Source of the DNA: Apostichopus japonicus
Lineage: Eukaryota; Echinodermata; Holothuroidea; Aspidochirotida; Stichopodidae
Assembly (NCBI RefSeq): GCF_037975245.1
Contig: NC_092563.1
Location: forward strand, 10,879,001-10,943,000
Direction: 5' to 3'
Length of the DNA: 64,000 nucleotides
The position numbers were made by a program, and so were the translations under genes. Below the pieces are notes generated by a model. It ran no database searches. It worked only from the letters and a program-made list of their open reading frames with translations, and was not told the origin of the DNA. The stretch's first letter is position 1. Each line of letters begins with the position of its first letter. This document shows, piece after piece, positions 30,101 through 43,101 of this stretch.

Positions 30101-31457
30101 GAACCGATCAATCGAATGTTCGGTACCGATCAATCGAATGTTCGGTAACGATCAATCGAATGTTAGGTACCGGTCAATCGAATGTTCGGTACCGATCAAT
30201 CGAATGTGCGGTACCGAACAATCGAATGTGCGGTACCGATCAATCGAAAGTGCGATACCGATTATTCGAATGTGCAGTACCGATCAATCGAATTTGCGGT
30301 ACCGATCAATCAAATGTGCGGTACCGATCAATCGAATGTGCGGTACCGATCAATCGAATGTGCGGTACCGATAATTAGAATTTGCGATACCGATCGATCG
30401 AATGTGCAGTACCGATCAATCGAATGTGCGGTACCGAACAATCGAATGTGTGGTACCGTACAATCGAATTTTCGGTACCGAACAATCGAATGTACGGTAC
30501 CGAACAATCGAATGTGCGGTACCGATCATTCGATTGTGCGGTACCAAACAATCGAATGTGCGGTACCGATAAAATGAATGTGCGGTACCGATCGATCGAA
30601 TGTGCGATACCGAACAATCGAATGTTCGGTACCGATCAATGGAATGTTCGGTACCGATCAATCGAATGTGCGGTACCGATCAATCGAATATGCGGTACCG
30701 ATCGATTAAATGTGCAGTACCGATCCATTGAATGTGCGGTACCGATAAATCGAATGTGCGGTACCAAACAATCGATTGTGCCCTATCGTACAATCGAATT
30801 TGCGGTACCGATCAATCGAATGTGCGGTAACGATCAATCGAATGTGCGGTACCGATCAATCGAATGTGCGGTCATCAATCGGACGTGCGGTACCGATCAA
30901 TCGAATATGCGGTACCGATCAATCGAATATGCGGTACCGATCAATCGAATGTGCGATACAGAGCAATCGAATGAGCGGTACCGATAGATCGAATACACGG
31001 TACCGATCAATCGAATGTGCGGTACCGATCAATAGGATGTGCGATACCGAACGACCGAATGTGCGGTACCGATCGATCGAAAGTGTGGAACCGATCAATC
31101 GAATGTTCGGTACCGATCAATCGAATGTTCGGTAACAATCAATCGAATGTTCGGTACCGATCAATCGAATGTTCGGGACCGATCAATCGAATGTGCGGTA
31201 CCGAACAATCGAATGTGCGGTACCGAACAATCGCAAGTGCGGTACCGATCAATCGAATGTGCGGTACCGATCAATCGAATTTGCGGTACCGATCAATCGA
31301 ATGTGCAGTACCGATCAATCGAATGTGCGGTACCGATCAATCGAATGTGCGGAACCGATGATTCGAATGTTAGGTACTTATAAATAGAGTATGCGGTACC
31401 AATCAATCGAATGTGCGGTACCGATCAATCGAATGTGCGGTCATCAATCGGACGTGC
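27124..31457 (+). repeat. Domain rich in a 19-bp short monomer
   Basis: Copies of GGTCATCAATCGGACGTGC, a monomer 3 bp shorter than the norm, occur at about 27124, 27495, 27800, 28832, 29467, 30870 and 31439. Others lie at 23255, 31852 and 32690. They sit in a recurring cassette with CTTATAAATAGAGTATGCGG. Blocks about 1,972 bp apart (29109-29415 and about 31081-31387) match closely, so the domain has expanded by segment duplication. Confidence 0.65.
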
Positions 31458-32500
31458 GGTACCGATCAATCGAATATGCGGTACCGATCAATCGAATGTG
31501 CGATACCGAGCAATTGAATGTGCGGTACCGATAAATCGAATACGCGGTACCGATCGATCGAATTTGCGGTACCGATCAATCGAATGTACAGTACCGATCA
31601 ATCGAATGTGCGGTACCGATCAATCGAATATTCGGTAACGATCAATCGAATGTGCGGTACCGATCAATCGAATGTGCGGAACCGATGAATCGAATGTTCG
31701 GTATTCATAAATAGAGTATGCGGTACCAATCAATCGAATGTGCGGTACCGATCAATCGAATGTGCTGTCATCAATCGGACGTGCGGTACCGATCAATCGA
31801 AAATGCGGTACCGAACAATCGAATGTGCGGTACCGATCAATCGAATGTGCGGTCATCAATCGGACGTGCGGTACCGATCAATCGAATATTCGGTACCGAT
31901 CAATCGAATGTGCGGTACCGAACAATCAAATGTGCGGTACTGATAATTCGAAAGTGCGGTACCGATCAATCGAATTTGCGGTACCGATCAAACGAATATT
32001 CGGTAACGATCAATCGAATGCGCGGAACCAGATCAATCGTATGTGCGGTACCGATAAATGGAATGTGCGAGACCGACCAATCGAATGTGCGATACCGATC
32101 AATCGAATGTACGGTACCGATCATCGAATGTGCGGTACCGAACAATCGAATGTGTGGTACCGAACAATCGAATGTTCGGTACCGATCAATCGAATGTGCG
32201 ATACCGAACGACCGAATGTGCGGTACCGATCGATCGAATGTGTGGGACCGATCAATCGAATGTGCGGTACCGAACAATCGAATGTGCCCTATCGAACAAT
32301 AGAATATTCGATACCGATTAATCGAATGTTCAGTAACTAACAATCGAATGTTCGGTACCGATCAATCGAATGTTCGGTACCGATTAATCGAATATTCGGT
32401 AACGATCAATCGAATGCGCGGAACCAGATCAACCGTATGTGCGGTACCGATAAATTGAATGTGCGGTACCGAACAATCGAATGTGCCCTATCGAACAATA

Positions 32501-35500
32501 GAATGTTCGATACCGATTAATCGAATGTTCAGTAACTAACAATCGAATGTTCAGTACCGATCAATCGAATGTTCGGTACCGATTAATCGAATGTGCTGTC
32601 ATCAATTGGACGTGCGGTACCGATCAATCAAAAATGCGGTACCGAACAATCGAATGTGCGGTACCGATCAATCGAATGTGCGGTCATCAATCGGACGTGC
32701 GGTACCGATAAATGGAATGTGCGAGACCGACCAATCGAATGTGCGATACCGATCAATCGAAAGGAAGGTACCGATCATCGAATGTGCGGTACCGATCAAT
32801 CGAATGTGCTGCACCTATAAATCGAATGTGCGGTACCGATCAGTCGAATTTTCGGTACCGATCAATCGAATTTGCGGTACCGATCAATTAAATTGGCAGT
32901 ACCGATCAATCGAATGTGCGGTACCGATAAAATGGATGTGCGGTACCGATCAAACGAATGTGCGGTACCGATCAATCGAATGTGCGGTACCGGACAATCG
33001 AATGTGCGGTACCGATCAATCGAATGTGCGATACCGAACAATCGGATGTCCGGTACCGATAAAATGAATGTGCTGTACCGATCAATAGAATGTGCGGTAC
33101 CGAACAATCGAATGTCCGATACTGATAAAATGGGTGTGCGGTACCGATCGATCGAAAGTGCGGTACCGATCAATCGAATTTGCGGTACCGATAAATCGAA
33201 TGTGCGGTACCGATAAATCGAATGTGCGGTACCGATCAATCGAATGTTCGGTACCGATCAATCGAATGTTCGGTACCGATTTATCGAATGTTCGGTACCG
33301 ATCAATCGAATCTTCGGTACCGATATATAGGATGTGCGGCACCGATAAATCGAATGTGCGGTACCGATCAATCGAATGTTCGGTACCGATCAATCGAATG
33401 TGCGCTACCGATCAATCGAATGTGCGGTACCGATCAAACGAATGTGCGGTAACGATCGATCGAATGTTCCGTACCGAACAATAGAATGTGCGCAACCGAT
33501 CAATGGAATGTGCGGTACCGATAAATCGAATGTGCGGTACCGATCAATCGTGTGTTCGGTAACGAACATTCGAATGTGCGATCCTGATCGATCGAATGTT
33601 CCGTACCGAACAATCGAATGTGCGCTACCGATCAATCGAAAGTTCGGTACCGATATATCGAATGTGCGGCACCGATATATGGAATGTGCTGCACCTATAA
33701 ATCGAATGTGCGGTACCGATCAATCGAATGTGCGGTACCGATCAATCGTGTGTTCGGTAACGAACATTCGAATGTGCGATCCTGATCGATCGAATGTTCC
33801 GTACCGAACAATCGAATGTGCGCTACCGATCAATCGAATGTGCGGTCCCGATCAATCGAATATGCAGTACAGATTTATCGAATGTGCGGTATTGATAAAA
33901 TCGAATGTTCGGTACCGATCAAGCGAATGTTCACTACCGATCAATCGAATGTGCAAAACCGATGATTCGAATGTTTGGTACTGATAAATAGAGTATGCGG
34001 TACCGATCAATCGAATGTCACCGCTACCGATCAATCGAATGTTCGGTACCGATTAATCGAATGTTCGGTACCGATCAATCGAAAGTTCGGTACCGATATA
34101 TCGAATGTGCGGCACCGATATATGGAATGTGCTGCACCTATAAATCGAATGTGCGGTACCGATCAATCGAATGTGCGGTACCGATCAATCGTGTGTTCGG
34201 TATCGAACATTCGAATGTGCGATCCTGATCGATCGAATGTTCCGTACCGAACAATCGAATGTGCGCTACCGATCAATCGAATGTGCGGTCCCGATCAATC
34301 GAATATGCAGTACAGATTTATCGAATGTGCGGTATTGATAAAATCGAATGTTCGGTACCGATCAAACGAATGTTCACTACCGATCAATCGAATGTGCAAA
34401 ACCGATGATTCGAATGTTTGGTACTGATAAATAGAGTATGCGGTACCGATCAATCGAATGTTCGCTACCGATCAATCGAATGTTCGGTACCGATTAATCG
34501 AATGTTAGGTACCGATCAATCGAAAGTTCGGTTCCGATATATCGAATGTGCGGCACCGATATATGGAATGTGCTGCACCTATAAATCGAATGTGCGGTAC
34601 CGATCAATCGAATGTGCGGTACCGATCAATCGTGTGTTCGGTAACGAACATTCGAATGTGCGATCCTGATCTATCGAATGTTTAGTACCGATCAATCGAA
34701 TTTTCAGTACCGATCAATCGAATGTGCGGTCCCGATCAATCGAATGTGCAGTACAGATTTATCGAATGGGCGGTATAGATAAAATCGAATGTTCGGTACC
34801 GATCAAGCGAATGTTCACTACCGATCAATCGAATGTGCAAAACCGATGATTCGAATGTTTGGTACTGATAAATAGAGTATGCGGTGCCGATAAATCGAAT
34901 GTTCGCTACCGATCAATCGAATGTTCGGTACCGATTAATCGAATTTTCGGTACCGATCAATCGAATGTTCGCTACCGATATATGGAATGTTCGGTAACGA
35001 TTAATTGAATGTTCGTTACCGATCAATCGAATGTTCGCTACCGATATATAGAATGTTCGGTAACGATTAATCGAATGTTCGGTACCGATCAATCGAATGT
35101 TCGGTACCGATCAATCGAATGTTCGATACCGATTAATCGAATGTTCAGTAACTAACAATCGAATGTTCAGTACCGATCAATCGAATGTTCGGTACCGATT
35201 AATCGAATGTGCTGTCATCAATTGGACGTGCGGTACCGATCAATCAAAAATGCGGTACCGAACAATCGAATGTGCGGTACCGATCAATCGAATGTGCGGT
35301 CATCAATCGGACGTGCGGTACCGATAAATGGAATGTGCGAGACCGACCAATCGAATGTGCGATACCGATCAATCGAAAGGAAGGTACCGATCATCGAATG
35401 TGCGGTACCGATCAATCGAATGTGCTGCACCTATAAATCGAATGTGCGGTACCGATCAGTCGAATTTTCGGTACCGATCAATCGAATTTGCGGTACCGAT

Positions 35501-37950
35501 CAATTAAATTGGCAGTACCGATCAAACGAATGTGCGGTACCGATAAAATGGATGTGTGGTACCGATCAAACGAATGTGCGGTACCGATCAATCGAATGTG
35601 CGGTACCGGACAATCGAATGTGCGGTACCGATCAATCGAATGTGCGATACCGAACAATCGGATGTCCGGTACCGATAAAATGAATGTGCTGTACCGATCA
35701 ATAGAATGTGCGGTACCGAACAATCGAATGTCTGATACTGATAAAATGGGTGTGCGGTACCGATCGATCGAAAGTGCGGTACCGATCAATCGAATTTGCG
35801 GTACCGATAAATCGAATGTGCGGTACCGATAAATGGAATATGCGGTACCGATCCATCGAATGTTCGGTACCGATCAATCGAATGTTCGGTACCGATTTAT
35901 CGAATGTTCGGTACCGATCAATCGAATCTTCGGTACCGATATATAGGATGTGCGGCACCGATCAATCGAATGTTCGGTACCGATCAATCGAATGTGCGCT
36001 ACCGATCAATCGAATGTGCGGTACCGATCAAACGAATGTGCGGTAACGATCGATCGAATGTTCCGTACCGAACAATAGAATGTGCGCAACCGATCAATGG
36101 AATGTGCGGTACCGATCAATGGAATGTGCGGTACCGATCAATCGTGTGTTCGGTAACGAACATTCGAATGTGCGATCCTGATCGATCGAATGTTCCGTAC
36201 CGAACAATCGAATGTGCGCTACCGATCAATCGAATGTGCGGTACCGATCAATCGAATATGCAGTACAGATTTATCGAATTTGCGGTATTGATAAAATCGA
36301 ATGTTCGGTACCGATCAAGCGAATGTTCACTACCGATCAATCGAATGTGCAAAACCGATGATTCGAATGTTTGGTACTGATAAATAGAGTATGCGGTACC
36401 GATCAATCGAATGTTCGCTACCGATCAATCGAATGTTCGGTACCGATTAATCGAATGTTCGGTACCGATCAATCGAAAGTTCGGTACCGATATATCGAAT
36501 GTGCGGCACCGATATATGGAATGTGCTGCACCTATAAATCGAATGTGCGGTACCGATCAATCGAATGTGCGGTACCGATCAATCGTGTGTTCGGTAACGA
36601 ACATTCGAATGTGCGATCCTGATCTATCGAATGTTTAGTACCGATCAATCGAATTTTCAGTACCGATCAATCGAATGTGCGGTCCCGATCAATCGAATGT
36701 GCAGTACAGATTTATCGAATGGGCGGTATTGATAAAATCGAATGTTCGGTACCGATCAAGCGAATGTTCACTACCGATCAATCGAATGTGCAAAACCGAT
36801 GATTCGAATGTTTGGTACTGATAAATAGAGTATGCGGTACCGATCAATCGAATGTCACCGCTACCGATCAATCGAATGTTCGGTACCGATTAATCGAATG
36901 TTCGGTACCGATCAATCGAAAGTTCGGTACCGATATATCGAATGTGCGGCACCGATATATGGAATGTGCTGCACCTATAAATCGAATGTGCGGTACCGAT
37001 CAATCGAATGTGCGGTACCGATCAATCGTGTGTTCGGTATCGAACATTCGAATGTGCGATCCTGATCGATCGAATGTTCCGTACCGAACAATCGAATGTG
37101 CGCTACCGATCAATCGAATGTGCGGTCCCGATCAATCGAATATGCAGTACAGATTTATCGAATGTGCGGTATTGATAAAATCGAATGTTCGGTACCGATC
37201 AAACGAATGTTCACTACCGATCAATCGAATGTGCAAAACCGATGATTCGAATGTTTGGTACTGATAAATAGAGTATGCGGTACCGATCAATCGAATGTTC
37301 GCTACCGATCAATCGAATGTTCGGTACCGATTAATCGAATGTTCGGTACCGATCAATCGAAAGTTCGGTACCGATATATCGAATGTGCGGCACCGATATA
37401 TGGAATGTGCTGCACCTATAAATCGAATGTGCGGTACCGATCAATCGAATGTGCGGTACCGATCAATCGACTGTTCGGTAACGAACATTCGAATGTGCGA
37501 TCCTGATCTATCGAATGTTTAGTACCGATCAATCGAATTTTCAGTACCGATCAATCGAATGTGCGGTCCCGATCAATCGAATGTGCAGTACAGATTTATC
37601 GAATGGGCGGTATAGATAAAATCGAATGTTCGGTACCGATCAAGCGAATGTTCACTACCGATCAATCGAATGTGCAAAACCGATGATTCGAATGTTTGGT
37701 ACTGATAAATAGAGTATGCGGTGCCGATAAATCGAATGTTCGCTACCGATCAATCGAATGTTCGGTACCGATTAATCGAATTTTCGGTACCGATCAATCG
37801 AATGTTCGCTACCGATATATGGAATGTTCGGTAACGATTAATTGAATGTTCGTTACCGATCAATCGAATGTTCGCTACCGATATATAGAATGTTCGGTAA
37901 CGATTAATCGAATGTTCGGTACCGATCAATCGAATGTTCGGTACCGATCA
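32501..37950 (+). repeat. Tandem duplication of a 2.6-2.8 kb satellite block
   Basis: Copy A is about 32501-35116 and copy B about 35117-37950. At the left end the offset is exactly 2,616 bp, for example GTTCGATACCGATTAATCG at 32505 and 35121. Toward the right end the offset becomes 2,837 bp, for example GATAAATAGAGTATGCGG at 33983 and 36820. The change in offset comes from monomer gains and losses inside copy B, including an extra 442-bp subunit near 36379. The 3-bp insertion variant AATGTCACCGCTACC near 34016 recurs near 36853, confirming common descent. Confidence 0.8.
33983..37704 (+). repeat. 442-bp higher-order unit of about 20 monomers
   Basis: The marker GATAAATAGAGTATGCGG appears at 33983, 34426 and 34867, and at 36379, 36820, 37263 and 37704. 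Spacing within each series is 441 or 443 bp, about twenty 22-bp monomers. Each unit has the same order of variants: GATTAATCG, AAAGTTCGG, GATATATCG, TGCGGCACC, TGCTGCACC, GTGTGTTCGG, GATCCTGATC, CAGATTTATCG and GCAAAACCGATGATTCG. Later copies of the marker, near 38999 and 41481, belong to the next block. Confidence 0.8.
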
Positions 37951-40900
37951 ATCGAATGTTCGGTACCGATCAATCGAATCTGCGGTACCGATCAATTAAA
38001 TGTGCAGTACCGATCAATCGAATGTGCGGTACCGAACAATCGAATGTGCGGTACCGATCAATCGATTGTGCGGTACCAAACAATCGCATGTGCGGTACCG
38101 ACAAAATGAATGTGCGGTACAAATCGATCGAATGTGCGATACCAAACAATCGAATGTGCGGTACCGATCGATCGAATGAGCGGTACCGATAAATAGCATG
38201 TGCGATACCGATAAATTGAATGTACGGTACCGATCAATGGAATGTTCGGTACCGATGAATAGAATGTTCGGTACCGATCAATCGAATGTTCGGTACCGAT
38301 CAATCGAATCTGCTGTACCGATCAATTAAATGTGCAGTACCGATCAATCGAATGTTCAGTACCGATCAATCGAATGTTCGGTTCCGAACAACCGAATGTG
38401 CGGTACCGATCAATCGATTGTGCGGTACCAAACAATCGCATGTACGGTACCGACAAAAGGAATGTGCGGTACCAATCGATCGAATGTGCGATACCGAACA
38501 ATCGAATGTGCGGTACCGATCGATCGAATGAGCGGTACCGATAAATAGCATGTGCGATACCGATAAATTGAATGTACGGTACCGATCAATGGAATGTTCG
38601 GTACCGATCAATAGAATGTTCGGTACCGATCAATCGAATGTTCGGTACGGATATATCGATGTGCGGTACTGATCAATGAAATGTTCGGGAACGATAGCGA
38701 ATGTTCGGAACCGATCAATGGAATGTTCGGTACCGATCAATGGAATGTGCGGTACCGATTAATCGAATGTTCGGTACCGATCAATCGAATTTGCGGTACC
38801 GATCAATGGAATGTGCGGAACCGATAATTTGAATGTTCGGTACCGATCAATCGAATGTTCGGTACCGATAAATTGAATGTGCGCTACCGATCAATCGTAT
38901 ATGCAGTACAGATTTATCGAATGTGCGGTATAGATAAAATCGAATGTTCACTACCGATCAATCGAATGTGCAAAACCGATGATTCGAATGTTTGGTACTG
39001 ATAAATAGAGTATGCGGAACCGATCAATCGAATGTTCGCTACCGATCAATCGAATGTTCGGTACCGATTAATCGAATGTTCGGTACCGATCAATCGAAAG
39101 TTCGGTACCGATATATCGAATGTGCGGCACCGATATATCGAATGTGCTGCACCTATAAATCGAATGTTCGGTACGGATATATCGAATGTGCGGTACTGAT
39201 CAATGGAATGTTCGGGAACGATAGCGAATGTTCGGAACCGATCAATGGAATGTTCGGTACCGATCAATGGAATGTGCGGTACCGATCAATCGAATGTTCG
39301 GTACCGATCAATCGAATTTGCGGTACCGAACAATGGAATGTGCGGAACCGATAATTTGAATGTTCGGTACCAAACAATCGAATGTGCGGTACCAAACAAT
39401 CGAATGTGCGGTACCGATAATTCGAACTTGCAATACCGATAAAAAGAATATGCGGTACCGATCGATCGATTGTGCGGTACCGATCAATCGAATGTGCGGT
39501 AACGATAATTTGAATTTGCGATACCGATCGATCGAATGTGCAGTACCGATCGATCGAATGTTCGGTATCGATCAATCGAATGTGCGGTACCGAACAATGG
39601 AATGTGCGGTACCGATCGATCGAATGTGCGGTACCAAACAATCGAATGTGCGGTACCGATAAAATGAATGTGCGGTACCGATCGATCGAATTTGCGATAC
39701 CGAACAATCGAATGTGCGGTACCGATCGATCGAATGTGCGGTACCGATAAATATCATGTGCGATACCGATTAATTGAATGTGCGGTACCGATCAATCGAA
39801 TGTGCGGTACCGATCAATCGAATGTGCGGTACCGAACAATGGAATGTGCGGTACCGATTTATCGAATGTGCGCTACCAAACAATCGAATGTGCGGTACCG
39901 ATAAAATGAATGTGCGGTACCGATCGATCGAATGTTCGATACCGAACAATCGAATGTGCGGTACCGATCGATCGAATGTGCGGTACCGATAAATATCATG
40001 TGCGATACCGATTAATTGAATGTACGGTACCGATCAAACGAATGTGCGGTACCGATCGATCGAATGTTCTGTACCGAACAATCGAATGTGCGCTACCGAT
40101 CAATGGAATGTGCGGTACCGATAAATCGAATGTGCGGTACCGTGCAATCGTGTGTTCGGTAACGAACATTCGAATGTGCGATCCAGATCAATCGAATGTT
40201 TAGTACCGATCAATCGAATTTTCAGTACCGATCAATAGAATATTCGGTACCGATCAATCGAATGTGCGATACCGATCAATCGAATTTGCGGTACCGATCA
40301 ATTAAATGTGCAGTACCGATTAATTGAATGTTCGTTACCGATCAATCGAATGTTCGCTACCGATATATAGAATGTTCGGTAACGATTAATCGAATGTTCG
40401 GTACCGATCAATCGAATGTTCGGTACCGATCAATCGAATGTTCGGTACTGATCAATCGAATCTGCGGTACCGATCAATTAAATGTGCAGTACCGATCAAT
40501 CGAATGTGCGGTACCGAACAATCGAATGTGCGGTACCGATCAATCGATTGTGCGGTACCAAACAATCGCATGTGCGGTACCGACAAAATGAATGTGCGGT
40601 ACAAATCGATCGAATGTGCGATACCAAACAATCGAATGTGCGGTACCGATCGATCGAATGAGCGGTACCGATAAATAGCATGTGCGATACCGATAAATTG
40701 AATGTACGGTACCGATCAATGGAATGTTCGGTACCGATGAATAGAATGTTCGGTACCGATCAATCGAATGTTCGGTACCGATCAATCGAATCTGCTGTAC
40801 CGATCAATTAAATGTGCAGTACCGATCAATCGAATGTTCAGTACCGATCAATCGAATGTTCGGTTCCGAACAACCGAATGTGCGGTACCGATCAATCGAT

Positions 40901-42799
40901 TGTGCGGTACCAAACAATCGCATGTACGGTACCGACAAAAGGAATGTGCGGTACCAATCGATCGAATGTGCGATACCGAACAATCGAATGTGCGGTACCG
41001 ATCGATCGAATGAGCGGTACCGATAAATAGCATGTGCGATACCGATAAATTGAATGTACGGTACCGATCAATGGAATGTTCGGTACCGATCAATAGAATG
41101 TTCGGTACCGATCAATCGAATGTTCGGTACGGATATATCGATGTGCGGTACTGATCAATGAAATGTTCGGGAACGATAGCGAATGTTCGGAACCGATCAA
41201 TGGAATGTTCGGTACCGATCAATGGAATGTGCGGTACCGATTAATCGAATGTTCGGTACCGATCAATCGAATTTGCGGTACCGATCAATGGAATGTGCGG
41301 AACCGATAATTTGAATGTTCGGTACCGATCAATCGAATGTTCGGTACCGATAAATTGAATGTGCGCTACCGATCAATCGTATATGCAGTACAGATTTATC
41401 GAATGTGCGGTATAGATAAAATCGAATGTTCACTACCGATCAATCGAATGTGCAAAACCGATGATTCGAATGTTTGGTACTGATAAATAGAGTATGCGGA
41501 ACCGATCAATCGAATGTTCGCTACCGATCAATCGAATGTTCGGTACCGATTAATCGAATGTTCGGTACCGATCAATCGAAAGTTCGGTACCGATATATCG
41601 AATGTGCGGCACCGATATATCGAATGTGCTGCACCTATAAATCGAATGTTCGGTACGGATATATCGAATGTGCGGTACTGATCAATGGAATGTTTGGGAA
41701 CGATAGCGAATGTTCGGAACCGATCAATGGAATGTTCGGTACCGATCAATGGAATGTGCGGTACCGATCAATCGAATGTTCGGTACCGATCAATCGAATT
41801 TGCGGTACCGAACAATGGAATGTGCGGAACCGATAATTTGAATGTTCGGTACCAAACAATCGAATGTGCGGTACCAAACAATCGAATGTGCGGTACCGAT
41901 AATTCGAACTTGCAATACCGATAAAAAGAATATGCGGTACCGATCGATCGATTGTGCGGTACCGATCAATCGAATGTGCGGTAACGATAATTTGAATTTG
42001 CGATACCGATCGATCGAATGTGCAGTACCGATCGATCGAATGTTCGGTATCGATCAATCGAATGTGCGGTACCGAACAATGGAATGTGCGGTACCGATCG
42101 ATCGAATGTGCGGTACCAAACAATCGAATGTGCGGTACCGATAAAATGAATGTGCGGTACCGATCGATCGAATTTGCGATACCGAACAATCGAATGTACG
42201 GTACCGATCGATCGAATGTGCGGTACCGATAAATATCATGTGCGATACCGATTAATTGAATGTGCGGTACCGATCAATCGAATGTGCGGTACCGATCAAT
42301 CGAATGTGCGGTACCGAACAATGGAATGTGCGGTACCGATTTATCGAATGTGCGGTACCAAACAATCGAATGTGCGGTACCGATAAAATGAATGTGCGGT
42401 ACCGATCGATCGAATGTTCGATACCGAACAATCGAATGTGCGGTACCGATCGATCGAATGTGCGGTACCGATAAATATCATGTGCGATACCGATTAATTG
42501 AATGTACGGTACCGATCAAACGAATGTGCGGTACCGATCGATCGAATGTTCTGTACCGAACAATCGAATGTGCGCTACCGATCAATGGAATGTGCGGTAC
42601 CGATAAATCGAATGTGCGGTACCGTGCAATCGTGTGTTCGGTAACGAACATTCGAATGTGCGATCCAGATCAATCGAATGTTTAGTACCGATCAATCGAA
42701 TTTTCAGTACCGATCAATAGAATATTCGGTACCGATCAATCGAATGTGCGATACCGATCAATCGAATTTGCGGTACCGATCAATTAAATGTGCAGTACC
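37836..42799 (+). repeat. Tandem duplication of a 2,482-bp satellite block, about 99.8 % identical
   Basis: Copy 1 is about 37836-40317 and copy 2 about 40318-42799. The offset of 2,482 bp holds along the whole length with no indel that I found. Only a handful of substitutions were seen: C/T near 37963 versus 40447, C/T near 39211 versus 41694, G/A near 39713 versus 42195 and C/G near 39878 versus 42358. Such low divergence implies recent duplication or an assembly duplication. Confidence 0.85.
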
Positions 42800-43101
42800 G
42801 ATTAATCGAATGTGCGGTACCGATAAATCGAATGTGCGATACTGATCGATCGAATGTGCGGTACCGATAAATAGCATGTGCGATACCGATTAATTGAATG
42901 TGCAGTACCGATCGATCGAAAGTGCGGTCCCGATCAATCGAATGTGCAGTATACAGATTTATCGAATGTGCGGTATAGATAAAAATCGAATGTTCGGTAC
43001 CGATCAAGCGAATGTTCACTACCGATCATTCGCATGTGCAAAACCGATGATTCCAATGTTCGGTACTGATAAATAGAGTATGCGGTACCGATAAATCGAA
43101 T

